From Chloroflexota bacterium (GTDB taxonomy: Bacteria; Chloroflexota; Anaerolineae; CG2-30-64-16), in assembly GCA_026389845.1 (NCBI GenBank), contig JAPLHB010000131.1:62001-126000 (forward strand): a DNA stretch of 64,000 bases. The letters run 5' to 3'. Under the pieces are notes generated by a model. The model saw nothing but the letters and a program-made list of their open reading frames with translations, did not search any database and had not been told where the DNA came from. Numbering within the stretch: position 1 is the stretch's first letter; each line of letters starts with the position of its first letter. The position numbers and the translations under genes were made by a program. Below are positions 46,301 to 55,195 of this stretch, piece after piece.

Positions 46301-47512
46301 ATGAACCATAACGTTGCTTTTATCACCCATTCCCAATACCCCCTGGAGGTGCGGGCGCGGCGCATGGCCGAGGCTCTGGCGGCCGACGGCTATGGCGTGG
46401 ACGTTTTTTGCCTCCGCCATGCCGGCGAAGCGCCGGTCGAAAGCCTCAACGGCGTGACGATCTACCGATTGCCGGTCATGCGCGGCCAGGGGCGAGGGGG
46501 CCTGAGCTATATCTGGGAATATCTGCGTTTCTTCGTGGCCGCCGCCTGGCAGTTGACGCGGCGGCACGTCCGCAGACGCTACGTCCTGGCGCAGGTTTAC
46601 AACCCGCCCGATCTCCTTGCCTTCGCCACGCTCCTGCCCCGGCTGCTGACAGGAATGCGCGTGATCCTGGATGTGCGCGACATGGCCCCGGAGTTGTTCC
46701 AGTCTCGCTTTCGTCTGTCGGCCGGCCACATCGTCACCCGCATCCTGCGCACCTCGGAACGCTGGGCCTGCGCCTACGTTCATGCCGTGACCGTTTGCAC
46801 GGAGCACCAGTTCAACGTCCAGGCCGGCCGGGGCATCCCGCCGGAGCGCATGACCATAGTCATGAACACGCCGGACGATGCCATCTTCGGCCCCTTGCCC
46901 GATCTCGGACAGCCCTCTTCCAACATGACCGCGGCATCTTCTGCGGATGCCCACTCTTTCGCGGTCATCTACCACGGCGCCATCCTGCAACGCTATGGCC
47001 TGGACGTGTTGATCCGCGCCATCCCCGATCTGAAGGCCGAGATCCCCGCGCTGCGCGTGGACATCTACGGAATCGGCGATTTCCTGCCAGCGGCCCAAGA
47101 GCTGGCTGCGACACTGGGCGTCGCGGACGTAACGCATTTCCATGGCTACGTGCCTGTGGTTGCGGTCGGACCCATCATTCGCGGCGCCGACGTCGGCGTC
47201 GTGCCCATGCACCGAGACGTGTTCACCGACACGATCCTGCCGACCAAGCTGATGGAATACGCCTATCTGGGTGTGCCGGCCGTGGTCGGTCGCACCACGA
47301 CCACCAACGAATACTTTGAGGATGACATGGTTGCTTTCTTCGAAGCGAGCAATCCGCAGGATTTGGCTCGCCAGGTAATGGCGTGCTACCGTGATCCGGC
47401 CGGAGCCGCGGCCATGGCCTTTCGAGCGCGCCGTTTTACGGAAAGGCACAACTGGAGTCGCGACAAAGCGGCTTACCTCATGCTCGTGGAGCGCCTCATC
47501 GGGAAACATTAG
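46301..47512 (+). CDS. Glycosyltransferase family 4
   Basis: A 403-residue GT-B enzyme, last of the exopolysaccharide locus. The N-terminus reads FITHSQYPLEVRARRMAEAL and the central segment VILDVRDMAPELF (~122-134), typical of WfgS/WcfI-like GT4 enzymes. C-terminal residues TDTILPTKLMEYAYLGVPAV (~308-327) bind the donor phosphates. AGGAAAG precedes the ATG. A hairpin of GGTTTCTC/GAGAAACC directly follows its stop and may end the operon. Confidence 0.85.
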   Translation: MNHNVAFITHSQYPLEVRARRMAEALAADGYGVDVFCLRHAGEAPVESLNGVTIYRLPVMRGQGRGGLSYIWEYLRFFVAAAWQLTRRHVRRRYVLAQVYNPPDLLAFATLLPRLLTGMRVILDVRDMAPELFQSRFRLSAGHIVTRILRTSERWACAYVHAVTVCTEHQFNVQAGRGIPPERMTIVMNTPDDAIFGPLPDLGQPSSNMTAASSADAHSFAVIYHGAILQRYGLDVLIRAIPDLKAEIPALRVDIYGIGDFLPAAQELAATLGVADVTHFHGYVPVVAVGPIIRGADVGVVPMHRDVFTDTILPTKLMEYAYLGVPAVVGRTTTTNEYFEDDMVAFFEASNPQDLARQVMACYRDPAGAAAMAFRARRFTERHNWSRDKAAYLMLVERLIGKH

Positions 47513-47515
47513 CCC

Positions 47516-47536
47516 CCGGTTTCTCGGAGAAACCCG
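47516..47536. terminator. Hairpin after the last exopolysaccharide glycosyltransferase
   Basis: CCGGTTTCTC-GG-AGAAACCCG palindrome. There is no T-run, so efficient rho-independent termination is uncertain. The same motif family recurs at 61722-61753. Confidence 0.4.
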
Positions 47537-47630
47537 ATTCTAGAGAGGCGTTGGCGTTGCGTGTAGTTTTGCGTTGGAAAAAGGTTAGAAGCCTTCTGCG
47601 GCTATCACTTCACTCATCCCGCGAGGCCAC

Positions 47631-49295
47631 TTGGACACTCAGCCATCTTCGACGGACACCATTCAACCCTTCGACTGCGCCCAGGGCAGGCCTTCTGCCC
47701 CGGCCGTCCGCCCCCGCCTCTGGCGGCCCACGGCCATCGTCTTCGTCTCCAGTGCGTGCATGATGGTGCTGGAGCTGGTCGCCGGCCGGATCATCGCGCC
47801 CTACGTCGGCGTGTCGCTTTACACCTGGACCAGCGTCATCGGCGTGGTGCTGGCGGGCATGAGCCTGGGCAACTACCTGGGCGGCCGGCTGGCCGACCGG
47901 TGGGCGTCGCCGCGGCTGCTGGGCCTCATCTTCCTTCTGGGCGGGCTCGCCAGTCTGGTGATTCTGGCGACCGAGGCCCTGGGCCTCAAGTTGCCCGATG
48001 CCTGGCCTATCGTCGTGCGCATCCTTGTTTTCACCGCGGCGCTCTTCTTCCTGCCAAGCATGATCCTGGGCGGCGTCTCGCCCGTGGTGGTTAAGCTGGC
48101 CGTGCACGATCTGGCCCGCACCGGCAGCACGGTGGGGCGGATTTCGGCCGCGGGCACGGTGGGCAGCATCGTCGGCACCTTCGCCACCGGCTTCTGGCTG
48201 ATCTCGCAGTTCGGCACCCACGTCATCGTCTGGGGCGTGGGGATCGTGCTGCTGGTGATGGCGCTGGTATTTCTGTTGGCGTCTAACGTGCCAGGCACTT
48301 TCGGAAGTGCCTGGCACGTGTCTCGCTCCATGCTGCTCAGGGTGCTTGCAGTTTTGGGGTCTGTTCTGGCGCTGGCAGGCGGCACGGGGCTGGCATCGGC
48401 GCAGAGCTGGCTCAAGTCGCAGTGTACGCTGGAGACCAACTACTTCTGCATCAAGGTGCGCGATGCGGAACGCGAGGGCTCGGCCGTGCGTATCCTGATC
48501 CTCGACCGGCTGGTGCACAGCTACAGCTCGCTCGACAACCCGAAGAAGCTGATCTACGGCTACGAACAGGTCTATGCGGAAGCGACTGATTACGCAGCCG
48601 CCGCGCTGGATCGTCGAACCGGTGGGCAGGGTCATCTACGCGCCCTGTTCATCGGCGGCGGGGGATACACATTCCCGCGCTACATGGAGGCGGTCTACCC
48701 CGGCAGCGAGCTGGACGTGATCGAGATTGACCCCGGCGTGACGGAGGTGGCCTACGATCTGCTGGGGTTGCGGCGGGATTCGCCGATCGCCAGCTTCAAC
48801 GAGGACGCGCGCATGTACCTGGCCGGGCAACCCACGAAGCAGTACGAGCTGATCATGGGCGACGCGTTCAACGACTACTCGGTGCCCTATCACCTGACTA
48901 CACAGGAGTTCAACGAGCGGGTGCACGCCTGGCTGGCGCCCGGCGGGCTGTACATGGTCAACATGATTGACGGTCCCCGCCGCGAATTCCTGCGCGCCTA
49001 CACTGCGACCCTGCGCCGCACCTTTCCTTACGTCTACGTCGCCCCGGCCGTCCGCGCCTGGCGCGATTCCCCGCGCGTCACCTTCGTGCTGATCGCGTCC
49101 GACGCGGCGCTCGATCTGGACGCGTTCAAGACGATTGATGCGGGCGACGGCGAGACCTTCTTTGCGAACCAGGTCCTCTCCCAGGCCGAGACCGACGCGC
49201 TGCTGGCCGAAGGCCCCACAGTGATTCTGACCGATCGTTACGCGCCGGTGGATCAGATGTTGGCGCCGGTGGTGAGGGGGGAGGGGGGGAACTGA
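47631..49295 (+). CDS. Membrane-fused spermidine-synthase-like protein
   Basis: A 554-residue fusion. Residues ~35-260 contain about seven helices of the MFS-like module that precedes many bacterial spermidine synthase homologues. Residues ~290-540 are a Rossmann domain with the polyamine-synthase-like motif LFIGGGGYTFPRY (~341-353), DVIEIDPGV (~363-371) and MGDAFNDYS (~407-415), corresponding to the aminopropyl-donor-binding loops. Polyamine production is not proven, since this fused class has few tested members. TTG at 47631 is the only in-frame start before the first helix. Repeat elements B (residues ~13-22, PFDCAQGRPS) and A (~219-230) are translated. Confidence 0.75.
   Translation: MDTQPSSTDTIQPFDCAQGRPSAPAVRPRLWRPTAIVFVSSACMMVLELVAGRIIAPYVGVSLYTWTSVIGVVLAGMSLGNYLGGRLADRWASPRLLGLIFLLGGLASLVILATEALGLKLPDAWPIVVRILVFTAALFFLPSMILGGVSPVVVKLAVHDLARTGSTVGRISAAGTVGSIVGTFATGFWLISQFGTHVIVWGVGIVLLVMALVFLLASNVPGTFGSAWHVSRSMLLRVLAVLGSVLALAGGTGLASAQSWLKSQCTLETNYFCIKVRDAEREGSAVRILILDRLVHSYSSLDNPKKLIYGYEQVYAEATDYAAAALDRRTGGQGHLRALFIGGGGYTFPRYMEAVYPGSELDVIEIDPGVTEVAYDLLGLRRDSPIASFNEDARMYLAGQPTKQYELIMGDAFNDYSVPYHLTTQEFNERVHAWLAPGGLYMVNMIDGPRREFLRAYTATLRRTFPYVYVAPAVRAWRDSPRVTFVLIASDAALDLDAFKTIDAGDGETFFANQVLSQAETDALLAEGPTVILTDRYAPVDQMLAPVVRGEGGN
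47667..47700. repeat. Partial palindromic element B, in frame
   Basis: CCCTTCGACTGCGCCCAGGG, related to the element at 6884. It encodes part of the N-terminal tail of the spermidine-synthase-like protein. Confidence 0.7.
48286..48319. repeat. Palindromic element A, in frame
   Basis: ACGTGCCAGGCACTT followed by the complementary arm, with one extra T relative to the copy at 3046. This shifts the second arm's reading frame (VPGT, then FGSAWHV), and the host gene remains open. Confidence 0.9.
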
Positions 49296-49325
49296 GGGAA
49301 CTCAGGGACGGATGCCGATGATGAC

Positions 49326-49709
49326 ATGATCGCATCGCTGGCGGAGAGCGGGCCGCTCATGGCCGGCCTGGACGAACGTATCCGGAATGAATTGGATCGT
49401 TATGCCCAGTTCTCGCCGGTGCTGCGCTTCATCCTGAATAACGAGGCGCGGCGCACCTTCCGCGCCGAGCGCTGGTGCTACCTGGGCAGCATTGACGACT
49501 GGATCGAGATTGGGATGCCGGGGGCCGCTGGACCGCCTGGCGCGACAGATGGCGCCCAAGTTGGGCAGCGAGGCGTTTTTTGGCAGTACCGCAAAACTCG
49601 CTTTTGTCACCCCTTCGTTGCACTCAGAGCCTGTCCTGAACGCAGTGAACGGATTCTTCGCTGGCGTCACGCCGTAACGAGAGTTCAGGGGCAGACCCGC
49701 TCAGAATGA
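49326..49709 (+). pseudogene. Short ORF, probable gene fragment ended by a repeat
   Basis: A 127-residue frame I cannot assign to a family. Its first ~65 residues look protein-like (LDERIRNELDRYAQFSPVLR, RAERWCYLGSIDDWIEIG). The remainder is a translated family F repeat rich in Arg. Another frame just downstream (LARQMAPKLGSEAFFGST) also looks protein-like, suggesting a frameshift in an older gene. It lies between the spermidine-synthase-like gene and the restriction enzyme gene. Confidence 0.35.
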
Positions 49710-49711
49710 CA
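49605..49711. repeat. ~107-bp family F repeat with embedded element B core, copy 5
   Basis: TGTCACCCCTTCG at the left, CCGCTCAGAATGACA at the right. The core CTGTCCTGAACGCAGTGAACG belongs to element B, so one repeat appears nested in or recombined with the other. Confidence 0.75.
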
Positions 49712-49781
49712 GGCAACGGGTAGCGAGTTTTGCGCTATTGCGTTTTTTGACTTGATGTAGGACGACGGAGACTTCACGCCG

Positions 49782-52700
49782 ATGACCACTTCTTTGGCCG
49801 GAGCACCGATTCCGCGCCTGCCTGCCACCCCGGCCGGCAAGTCGCTCTTCTCCCGCTACTACCTGGAGACCCATCTGCCGCAACATCCAGAGTGGGCCGA
49901 GGATCCCCGACCCACTTTTGCCCGTCTGCGCGAGCTATGGGAACGCGGCCGGAGGTTGGGCGCGACGTGGAACGAGAACCAGACCGAGACGGAGTTTCTG
50001 CGCCCTGTGCTGGACGCGTTGGGGTGGGCTTTTATCCCACAGGCCGCAGCCACGCGCGGTGGACGGCTGAACCGGCCCGATTACGCGCTTTTCCGTGATG
50101 CAGCGGCCAGGGACCAGGCGTATCCGCTCCAGGGGCAAGACGATGCGTTCTACGGCCGCAGCCTGGCTATCGCTGAGGCGAAGCACTGGGGCCGGCCGTT
50201 GAGCCACCAAAGCGCTGACGGCCGCGAGCAATGGGATGCCAGCACCAATCCCAGCCACCAGATGGTCAACTACCTGGTGGGCACGCGCTGCCCCTGGGGC
50301 ATCCTCACCAACGGTCAGGTCTGGCGGCTCTACAGCCGCGAAGTCAGCAGCACCGCCAGCGAGTTCTACGAGGTGGACCTGGGGCTGATCTTTGACTTTC
50401 TACCGCCGGACGGCGAACCGACCCCTGAACAACTTGGCGCGTTCAAACTGTGGTGGCTTTTCTTCCGCCGCGATGCCTTTGTGCCGGATGCGCAGGGTCG
50501 CCACTTCGGGCAGCGCGTGGCGGCCGGCTCGGCCACGTATGCGCGCGAGGTCAGCGATAAGTTGAAGGACCTGGTCTACCGGGAAGTGATGCCCGGGGTG
50601 GCAGCCGGGTTCATCGCCTACCGCCGGGAACGACTTGGCATTGCCCAGGAAACCGACGCGACCCTGGCCGAGATCTACCGGGCCAGCCTGGGGCTGCTCT
50701 ACAAATTGCTCTTCATCCTCTACGCCGAGGCGCGCGGGTTGCTCCCGGTGGATAACCCTGCGTATCACGCGGAGAGTCTGACGCGCATGGCGGCTGAGTT
50801 CGCGGACAAGCGCCAGCGCGGCCAGCCGCTGAGCGACGCGACCCACGCCGCGCGGCAATACGATAGCCTGCTGGCCCTCTTTCACCGCATTGATCTGGGC
50901 GACCCCGACCTGGGCATCCCCCGCTACGACGGCGGCCTGTTCAACCCCGCCACGCCGGAGAACCGCTTCCTGGAGGCGCACCGGCTGAGCGACCGAGTGG
51001 TGGCACGGGCCGTGGAGATCCTGGTGTACGACGCAGGCGAGCCGGTGGACTACGGCTACATCAGCGTCCGCAACCTGGGCAGTATCTACGAGGGATTGCT
51101 GGAGAATCGGCTGGTCCTCACCTCTCCCCCTCACCCCCTCTCCTCGCAGGAGAGGGGGCCGGGGGATGAGGTCACCCTCGTTAACGACCGCGGCGAGCGC
51201 AAGGCCACCGGCTCCTACTACACGCCCGACTACATCGTGAATTACATCGTCCGGCAGACGTTGGGGCCGGTGTTGGACGAGCGCCAGCCCGCTTTCGAGG
51301 CGGCCATGGCCCGCTGCGCCGAGTTGCGCGGGGTGCTGGCAAAGACGCTGGACGCCGGCGCCAACCGCCAGTTGCGCGGCCAGCTCGAGGCCGCCGAGGC
51401 CGCGGCCCGCGAGGCGTTTCTGGGGATCAAGGTCTGCGATCCCGCGATGGGTTCGGGCCATTTCCTGGTCAACGCGGTGGATTTCCTGACCGACGGCATC
51501 ATCCAGCGCATGCAGGCCTATCACGACAGCCACGCCGATGTGCCGTGGGAGTGGAATCCCATCCAGCAATTGGTGGCGCGCGTGCGCCGCGATATCATAG
51601 AAGAGATGGCGCGGCAGGGGATCAGCCTGGACCCGGCCCGGCTGGATGACACCAGCCTGCTGACCCGGCTGGTGATGAAGCGCTGCATCTACGGCGTGGA
51701 TCTGAACCGCATGGCCGTGGAGTTAGCCAAGCTGAGTCTGTGGCTGCATTCCTTCACCGTGGGCGCGCCCCTCAGCTTCCTGGATCATCACCTGCGCTGG
51801 GGCAACTCCCTCATCGGCAGCGACGTGCGCACCGTCGAGGCGGCCATGCAGGGCCAGACACAGGTCAAGAAGGTGAGCGAAGCATCCCGCCGACTGGCCC
51901 AGGGTCGCAAGGAACAGGCCCGAGAGGCCGCCAGCGGTTTCCAGTTTGACCTGTTCGGCGGGCCGTTCGCCGGGCTGTTGGAGCTGACCACCACCATGCT
52001 GCAAATCGCCGGCCGCAGCGACGCCACCCTGGCCGACGTGCGGCAGAGCGCCGACGAGTTCGACCGCTTCCAGCGCGAGTTGACCCCTTACAAACAAGTG
52101 CTCGACCTGTGGGTGAGCCGCCACTTCGGCAACGCCGCGGCCGACGAGCTGCTGACCGTGCATGGCGGCGACGTGTTGCCCGCGCTGCGCGGCGAGCGCG
52201 CCCTGGCCGAGACGTACCAGGCCGCCATCGAACGGGCCAAGACGCTGTGGGAGGAGAAACGCTTCTTCCACTGGGATCTGGAGTTTCCCGAGGTCTTCGT
52301 GGACCTGGCACGGCGCGATTGGGCGGAGAACCCGGGGTTCGACGCGGTGATCAGCAACCCACCGTATGTCGATATCAAGGGCCTGCCGAAGGAGTTCGTC
52401 AATTATCTCTTTGACAGGTACTCGACAGCCAGACAACGAATCAATGTCTTTGCGGTCTTTCTGGAAGCGTCAATCAGGGCTACCAGAAGCGGCGGTGGAC
52501 AAGTTGGCTTCATAATCCCAACCGCGTTCCTGACTCAAGTATCCTATGCGGCTTTGAGATCGGTGATCCTGGAGAATCATTGGCTCGAAAGTGTTGTGCG
52601 ACTGCCTAATGAAATCTTCGGCCAGGCAGCGGGCGAGGTCAAAGTAGACACCTGCGTGGTTGTGATACAGACTGGCCCTTTGCACATTGAGCCAAGCACG

Positions 52701-53924
52701 AAGATCCTGGTGTATGGCTCTTTCGAGCGGGCGAACACTATCTCAACTGGCACAGCAGACAAAGTCTTTGAATATCCACAGCGAGAATGGCTCAGTCGTC
52801 AGGATGCCACTATTACGATGATGTCAGGTGCTGAGTCGGGCATCGTTAGCAAAATGCAAAGAAACGCTGTGAAGTTGGAAGATTGCTGCACATTCTGTCT
52901 GGGGCTCACGCCTTACGACAAGTATTCGGGGCACACCCCAGAGCAAATCAAAAACAGGGTATTTCACGCAACTGCACAAGTTGATCCAACCTACAGGAAG
53001 CTCCTTGAAAGTGGCGACGTTAGGCGGTACGAAGTTGTCTGGAATGGTGGGAACTGGATCAGCTACGGTGACTGGCTGGCTGCTCCGCGGGAACAGCGCT
53101 TCTTCACCGAAGAGCGGATTTTGGTTCAGCAAATCGTCGACTGGAGTTCCCTTCGTTTGTTTGCTGGTTTGACTGAAGATGAGCTCTACAACTCGCAAAA
53201 CCAGTTCAACCTGCTGCGACGGGGTGATGTCAGTCTCAAGTTCGTGTTAGCAGTCTTGAACTCTTCGGTGATGAGTTACTATCACCGGCGTGTCTTCTTG
53301 GACGCTGCACTTCAGAGATTCCAAAAGGTTCTCATCAGGGACGCAAAGCAGTTCCCTATCCCTCCCATATCCTTCACCACCCCCGCCGCTGAGCGCGCCC
53401 GCCTGGCCGAAGAAGGCTGTCGTCTCTACGAGCAGTTCGGCGCGGCCAGCGACGCGGCCCCCGTCCTGAACTTCGTCGAGCACCACCTGGCCCAGGGGCA
53501 ATCGGACGTCGTCCACGATCTGCTGGCATACCTGGCCGAGCGGATGATCGCCATGAACCGGGAAAAGCAGGCCGAGGTCAAGGGCTTCCTGGCCTGGCTG
53601 AGCCGCGAGACCGGCGCGAACATCAACACGCTGAACAACAAGACGCGCGTACAAGCCTACCTGGGCGACTATCAGAAGGGCGAGCCGCACGCCACGCTGG
53701 AGGAGCTGCTCGACATCCTGCGCCAAAACCGCCGCAAACTGGCCGTTGACCCCAGTGGCCGTGCGTTTCAGGAGCGGTTGGCGGTCGAATACGAGGCCAG
53801 CCTGGGCAAGCTGTTGCCGATCAAAGGCCGGCTGGCCGCCACCGACCGGTTGATTGACCAGGTGGTGTATCGGCTGTATGGGTTGACGGAAGAAGAAGTG
53901 GCGGTGGTTGAGGGGAAGAAGTGA
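49782..53924 (+). CDS. Type IIG restriction-modification enzyme (Eco57I-like N6-adenine methyltransferase with nuclease domain)
   Basis: A 1380-residue single-chain restriction-modification protein. The N-terminal nuclease region has a PD-(D/E)xK-like pattern: RPDYALF (~97) and AIAEAKHW (~127-134). The methyltransferase region shows TGSYYTPDYIV (motif X, ~472-482), DPAMGSGHFL (motif I, ~552-561) and ISNPPYVD (motif IV, ~857-864), so it should methylate adenine N6. The C-terminal ~450 residues contain the target-recognition region. Composition drops visibly in GC from about 52390 to 53370, covering motifs after IV and most of this region, then returns, suggesting exchange of specificity. Element D (51119-51172) is translated before motif X. 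Four-base overlap with the next gene. Confidence 0.85.
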   Translation: MTTSLAGAPIPRLPATPAGKSLFSRYYLETHLPQHPEWAEDPRPTFARLRELWERGRRLGATWNENQTETEFLRPVLDALGWAFIPQAAATRGGRLNRPDYALFRDAAARDQAYPLQGQDDAFYGRSLAIAEAKHWGRPLSHQSADGREQWDASTNPSHQMVNYLVGTRCPWGILTNGQVWRLYSREVSSTASEFYEVDLGLIFDFLPPDGEPTPEQLGAFKLWWLFFRRDAFVPDAQGRHFGQRVAAGSATYAREVSDKLKDLVYREVMPGVAAGFIAYRRERLGIAQETDATLAEIYRASLGLLYKLLFILYAEARGLLPVDNPAYHAESLTRMAAEFADKRQRGQPLSDATHAARQYDSLLALFHRIDLGDPDLGIPRYDGGLFNPATPENRFLEAHRLSDRVVARAVEILVYDAGEPVDYGYISVRNLGSIYEGLLENRLVLTSPPHPLSSQERGPGDEVTLVNDRGERKATGSYYTPDYIVNYIVRQTLGPVLDERQPAFEAAMARCAELRGVLAKTLDAGANRQLRGQLEAAEAAAREAFLGIKVCDPAMGSGHFLVNAVDFLTDGIIQRMQAYHDSHADVPWEWNPIQQLVARVRRDIIEEMARQGISLDPARLDDTSLLTRLVMKRCIYGVDLNRMAVELAKLSLWLHSFTVGAPLSFLDHHLRWGNSLIGSDVRTVEAAMQGQTQVKKVSEASRRLAQGRKEQAREAASGFQFDLFGGPFAGLLELTTTMLQIAGRSDATLADVRQSADEFDRFQRELTPYKQVLDLWVSRHFGNAAADELLTVHGGDVLPALRGERALAETYQAAIERAKTLWEEKRFFHWDLEFPEVFVDLARRDWAENPGFDAVISNPPYVDIKGLPKEFVNYLFDRYSTARQRINVFAVFLEASIRATRSGGGQVGFIIPTAFLTQVSYAALRSVILENHWLESVVRLPNEIFGQAAGEVKVDTCVVVIQTGPLHIEPSTKILVYGSFERANTISTGTADKVFEYPQREWLSRQDATITMMSGAESGIVSKMQRNAVKLEDCCTFCLGLTPYDKYSGHTPEQIKNRVFHATAQVDPTYRKLLESGDVRRYEVVWNGGNWISYGDWLAAPREQRFFTEERILVQQIVDWSSLRLFAGLTEDELYNSQNQFNLLRRGDVSLKFVLAVLNSSVMSYYHRRVFLDAALQRFQKVLIRDAKQFPIPPISFTTPAAERARLAEEGCRLYEQFGAASDAAPVLNFVEHHLAQGQSDVVHDLLAYLAERMIAMNREKQAEVKGFLAWLSRETGANINTLNNKTRVQAYLGDYQKGEPHATLEELLDILRQNRRKLAVDPSGRAFQERLAVEYEASLGKLLPIKGRLAATDRLIDQVVYRLYGLTEEEVAVVEGKK
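51119..51172. repeat. Palindromic element D, in frame inside the restriction-modification gene
   Basis: CCTCTCCCCCTCACCCC, CTCCTCGCAGGAG and GGGGGCCGGGGGATGAGG form nested arms, read as TSPPHPLSSQERGPGDEVT between the N-terminal region and the methyltransferase core. Confidence 0.9.
52390..53370 (+). other. Lower-GC segment of the restriction-modification gene (probable exchanged specificity region)
   Basis: Codon choice changes from GC-rich third positions to mixed A/T-ending codons just after the NPPY motif and returns at the C-terminal helical part. Both edges are in frame. Judged by eye; no GC value was calculated. Confidence 0.6.
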
Positions 53925-54976
53925 TCTCCCTTCTCCTCTCCCTCGCCGCGGGCGCGTGCCTCTACCTCATCCTCCTCAACCGCTGGCTGATCGGCATGAA
54001 GGATGGGCCGTTCAAGCTGCTGCCCATCCGCGGGAGCATGATCGCCATCGGCCTCGGCTCGGCTGCGTTCGGCTGGTGGGCGGCCGGGACGGTCTGGCTG
54101 CTCGCCCCGGCGCTGGTGCTGCTGGCCGTGCTGACCGGCGAGCTGCGCCGGCTGGTGATCCGCCGGCGCTGTCGCGGATCGCTGCCGGTGGAGATGACGA
54201 ACTTCGGGATCGCACTCGACCAGCCCGACACGACAACCGATCTGGCCGTGCTCCGCTACGAGCTGCCGGTCTCCGCCTGGCGCGGGCCTGACCTGCGCAT
54301 CGTCCACGTCAGCGACCTGCACCTGAACGGCGACCTGCCCATCGAGTACTATCGCGCCGCGCTGGCGAAGGTGGCCGAGCTGACGCCCGATGTGCTCGTC
54401 TATACCGGCGACTTTGTGACCCGGATCGAGTTTGCGACCCTGCTACCCGACCTTTTGTCAGCGGCCACGGGCCGCCTGGCGACTTTGGCCGTGCTGGGCA
54501 ATCACGACTACTGGGCCGATGCGGAGCGGGTCGCGGCGTCGGTGCGATCCGCCGGAGTGACGCTGCTGGGAAATGGATGCCAGACCCTTGACGCGGACGG
54601 TCATTCGCTGGTAGTCTGCGGCTACGAGGGGCCGTGGTCGTCGGCGCCGTGGCAGCCGCCGCACGTCGCCCCCGACGAACTGGCGCTGATGCTCACCCAC
54701 ACGCCCGACAACATCTATCGCCTGAGCCGGCTGGGGTTCACCGCGATCTTCGCCGGGCACTACCATGCAGGCCAGGTTCGGCTGCCCATGCTCGGCTCGC
54801 TGGTGGTTCCGTCGCGTTACGGCCGGCGCTTTGACCACGGTCATTTCGTCGTCAATGGGACGCACCTCTTCGTCACCGCGGGGGTCGGCTCGGCCGTGCC
54901 GCCGAAGCGAATCTATTGCCAGCCGGATGTTTTTGTGGTGGATGTCAGGGGAACTGCTCATGAACTGTCACTCTGA
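53921..54976 (+). CDS. Metallophosphoesterase (calcineurin-like) with N-terminal membrane segments
   Basis: A 351-residue protein. Two or three hydrophobic N-terminal segments (~1-70) are followed by a calcineurin-like phosphoesterase domain (~120-345). Metal ligands are visible in order: HVSDLHL (~129-135), YTGDFV (~162-167), LGNHDYW (~193-199), MLTHTPDN (~257-264) and GHYHAG (~281-286). This matches the YkuE-type membrane-associated phosphoesterases. The GTG start overlaps the stop of the restriction enzyme gene. The substrate is not known; YkuE-like members are linked to cell-wall or UDP-sugar phosphates in other bacteria. Confidence 0.85.
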   Translation: MISLLLSLAAGACLYLILLNRWLIGMKDGPFKLLPIRGSMIAIGLGSAAFGWWAAGTVWLLAPALVLLAVLTGELRRLVIRRRCRGSLPVEMTNFGIALDQPDTTTDLAVLRYELPVSAWRGPDLRIVHVSDLHLNGDLPIEYYRAALAKVAELTPDVLVYTGDFVTRIEFATLLPDLLSAATGRLATLAVLGNHDYWADAERVAASVRSAGVTLLGNGCQTLDADGHSLVVCGYEGPWSSAPWQPPHVAPDELALMLTHTPDNIYRLSRLGFTAIFAGHYHAGQVRLPMLGSLVVPSRYGRRFDHGHFVVNGTHLFVTAGVGSAVPPKRIYCQPDVFVVDVRGTAHELSL

Positions 54977-55123
54977 GCGGGTTAACGACGAATAGTACGT
55001 TACGGCGTGACACCAGCGAAGAGTCTTGATGCCACGCGAGAACTTGTCCTGAACGCCGTGAAGGATGCTTCGCTGGAATCTCGCCGCAACGCAAGACACG
55101 GGACCAACCCGCTCAGCATGACA
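54966..55123. repeat. ~158-bp family F repeat with embedded element B core, copy 6
   Basis: TGTCACTCTGAGCGGG at the left, CCCGCTCAGCATGACA at the right. The central CTTGTCCTGAACGCCGTGAAGG is a B core, as in the copy at 49605. Confidence 0.85.
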
Positions 55124-55195
55124 GCGCCGGTTGATTCCCCACTCATGCCGGCGTGGCAGCAGGAGTCGCAGAGAGACTCGAGGGAACTCAGCAGG

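Noticed and set aside
49782-53924. A BREX-type PglX methyltransferase
   Set aside because: A PD-(D/E)xK-like N-terminus is visible and no other BREX genes flank it, so a type IIG enzyme fits better.
956-55123. Family F repeats as insertion sequences
   Set aside because: They are only 107-158 bp and no transposase-like frame is present in or near them; at most they are non-autonomous.
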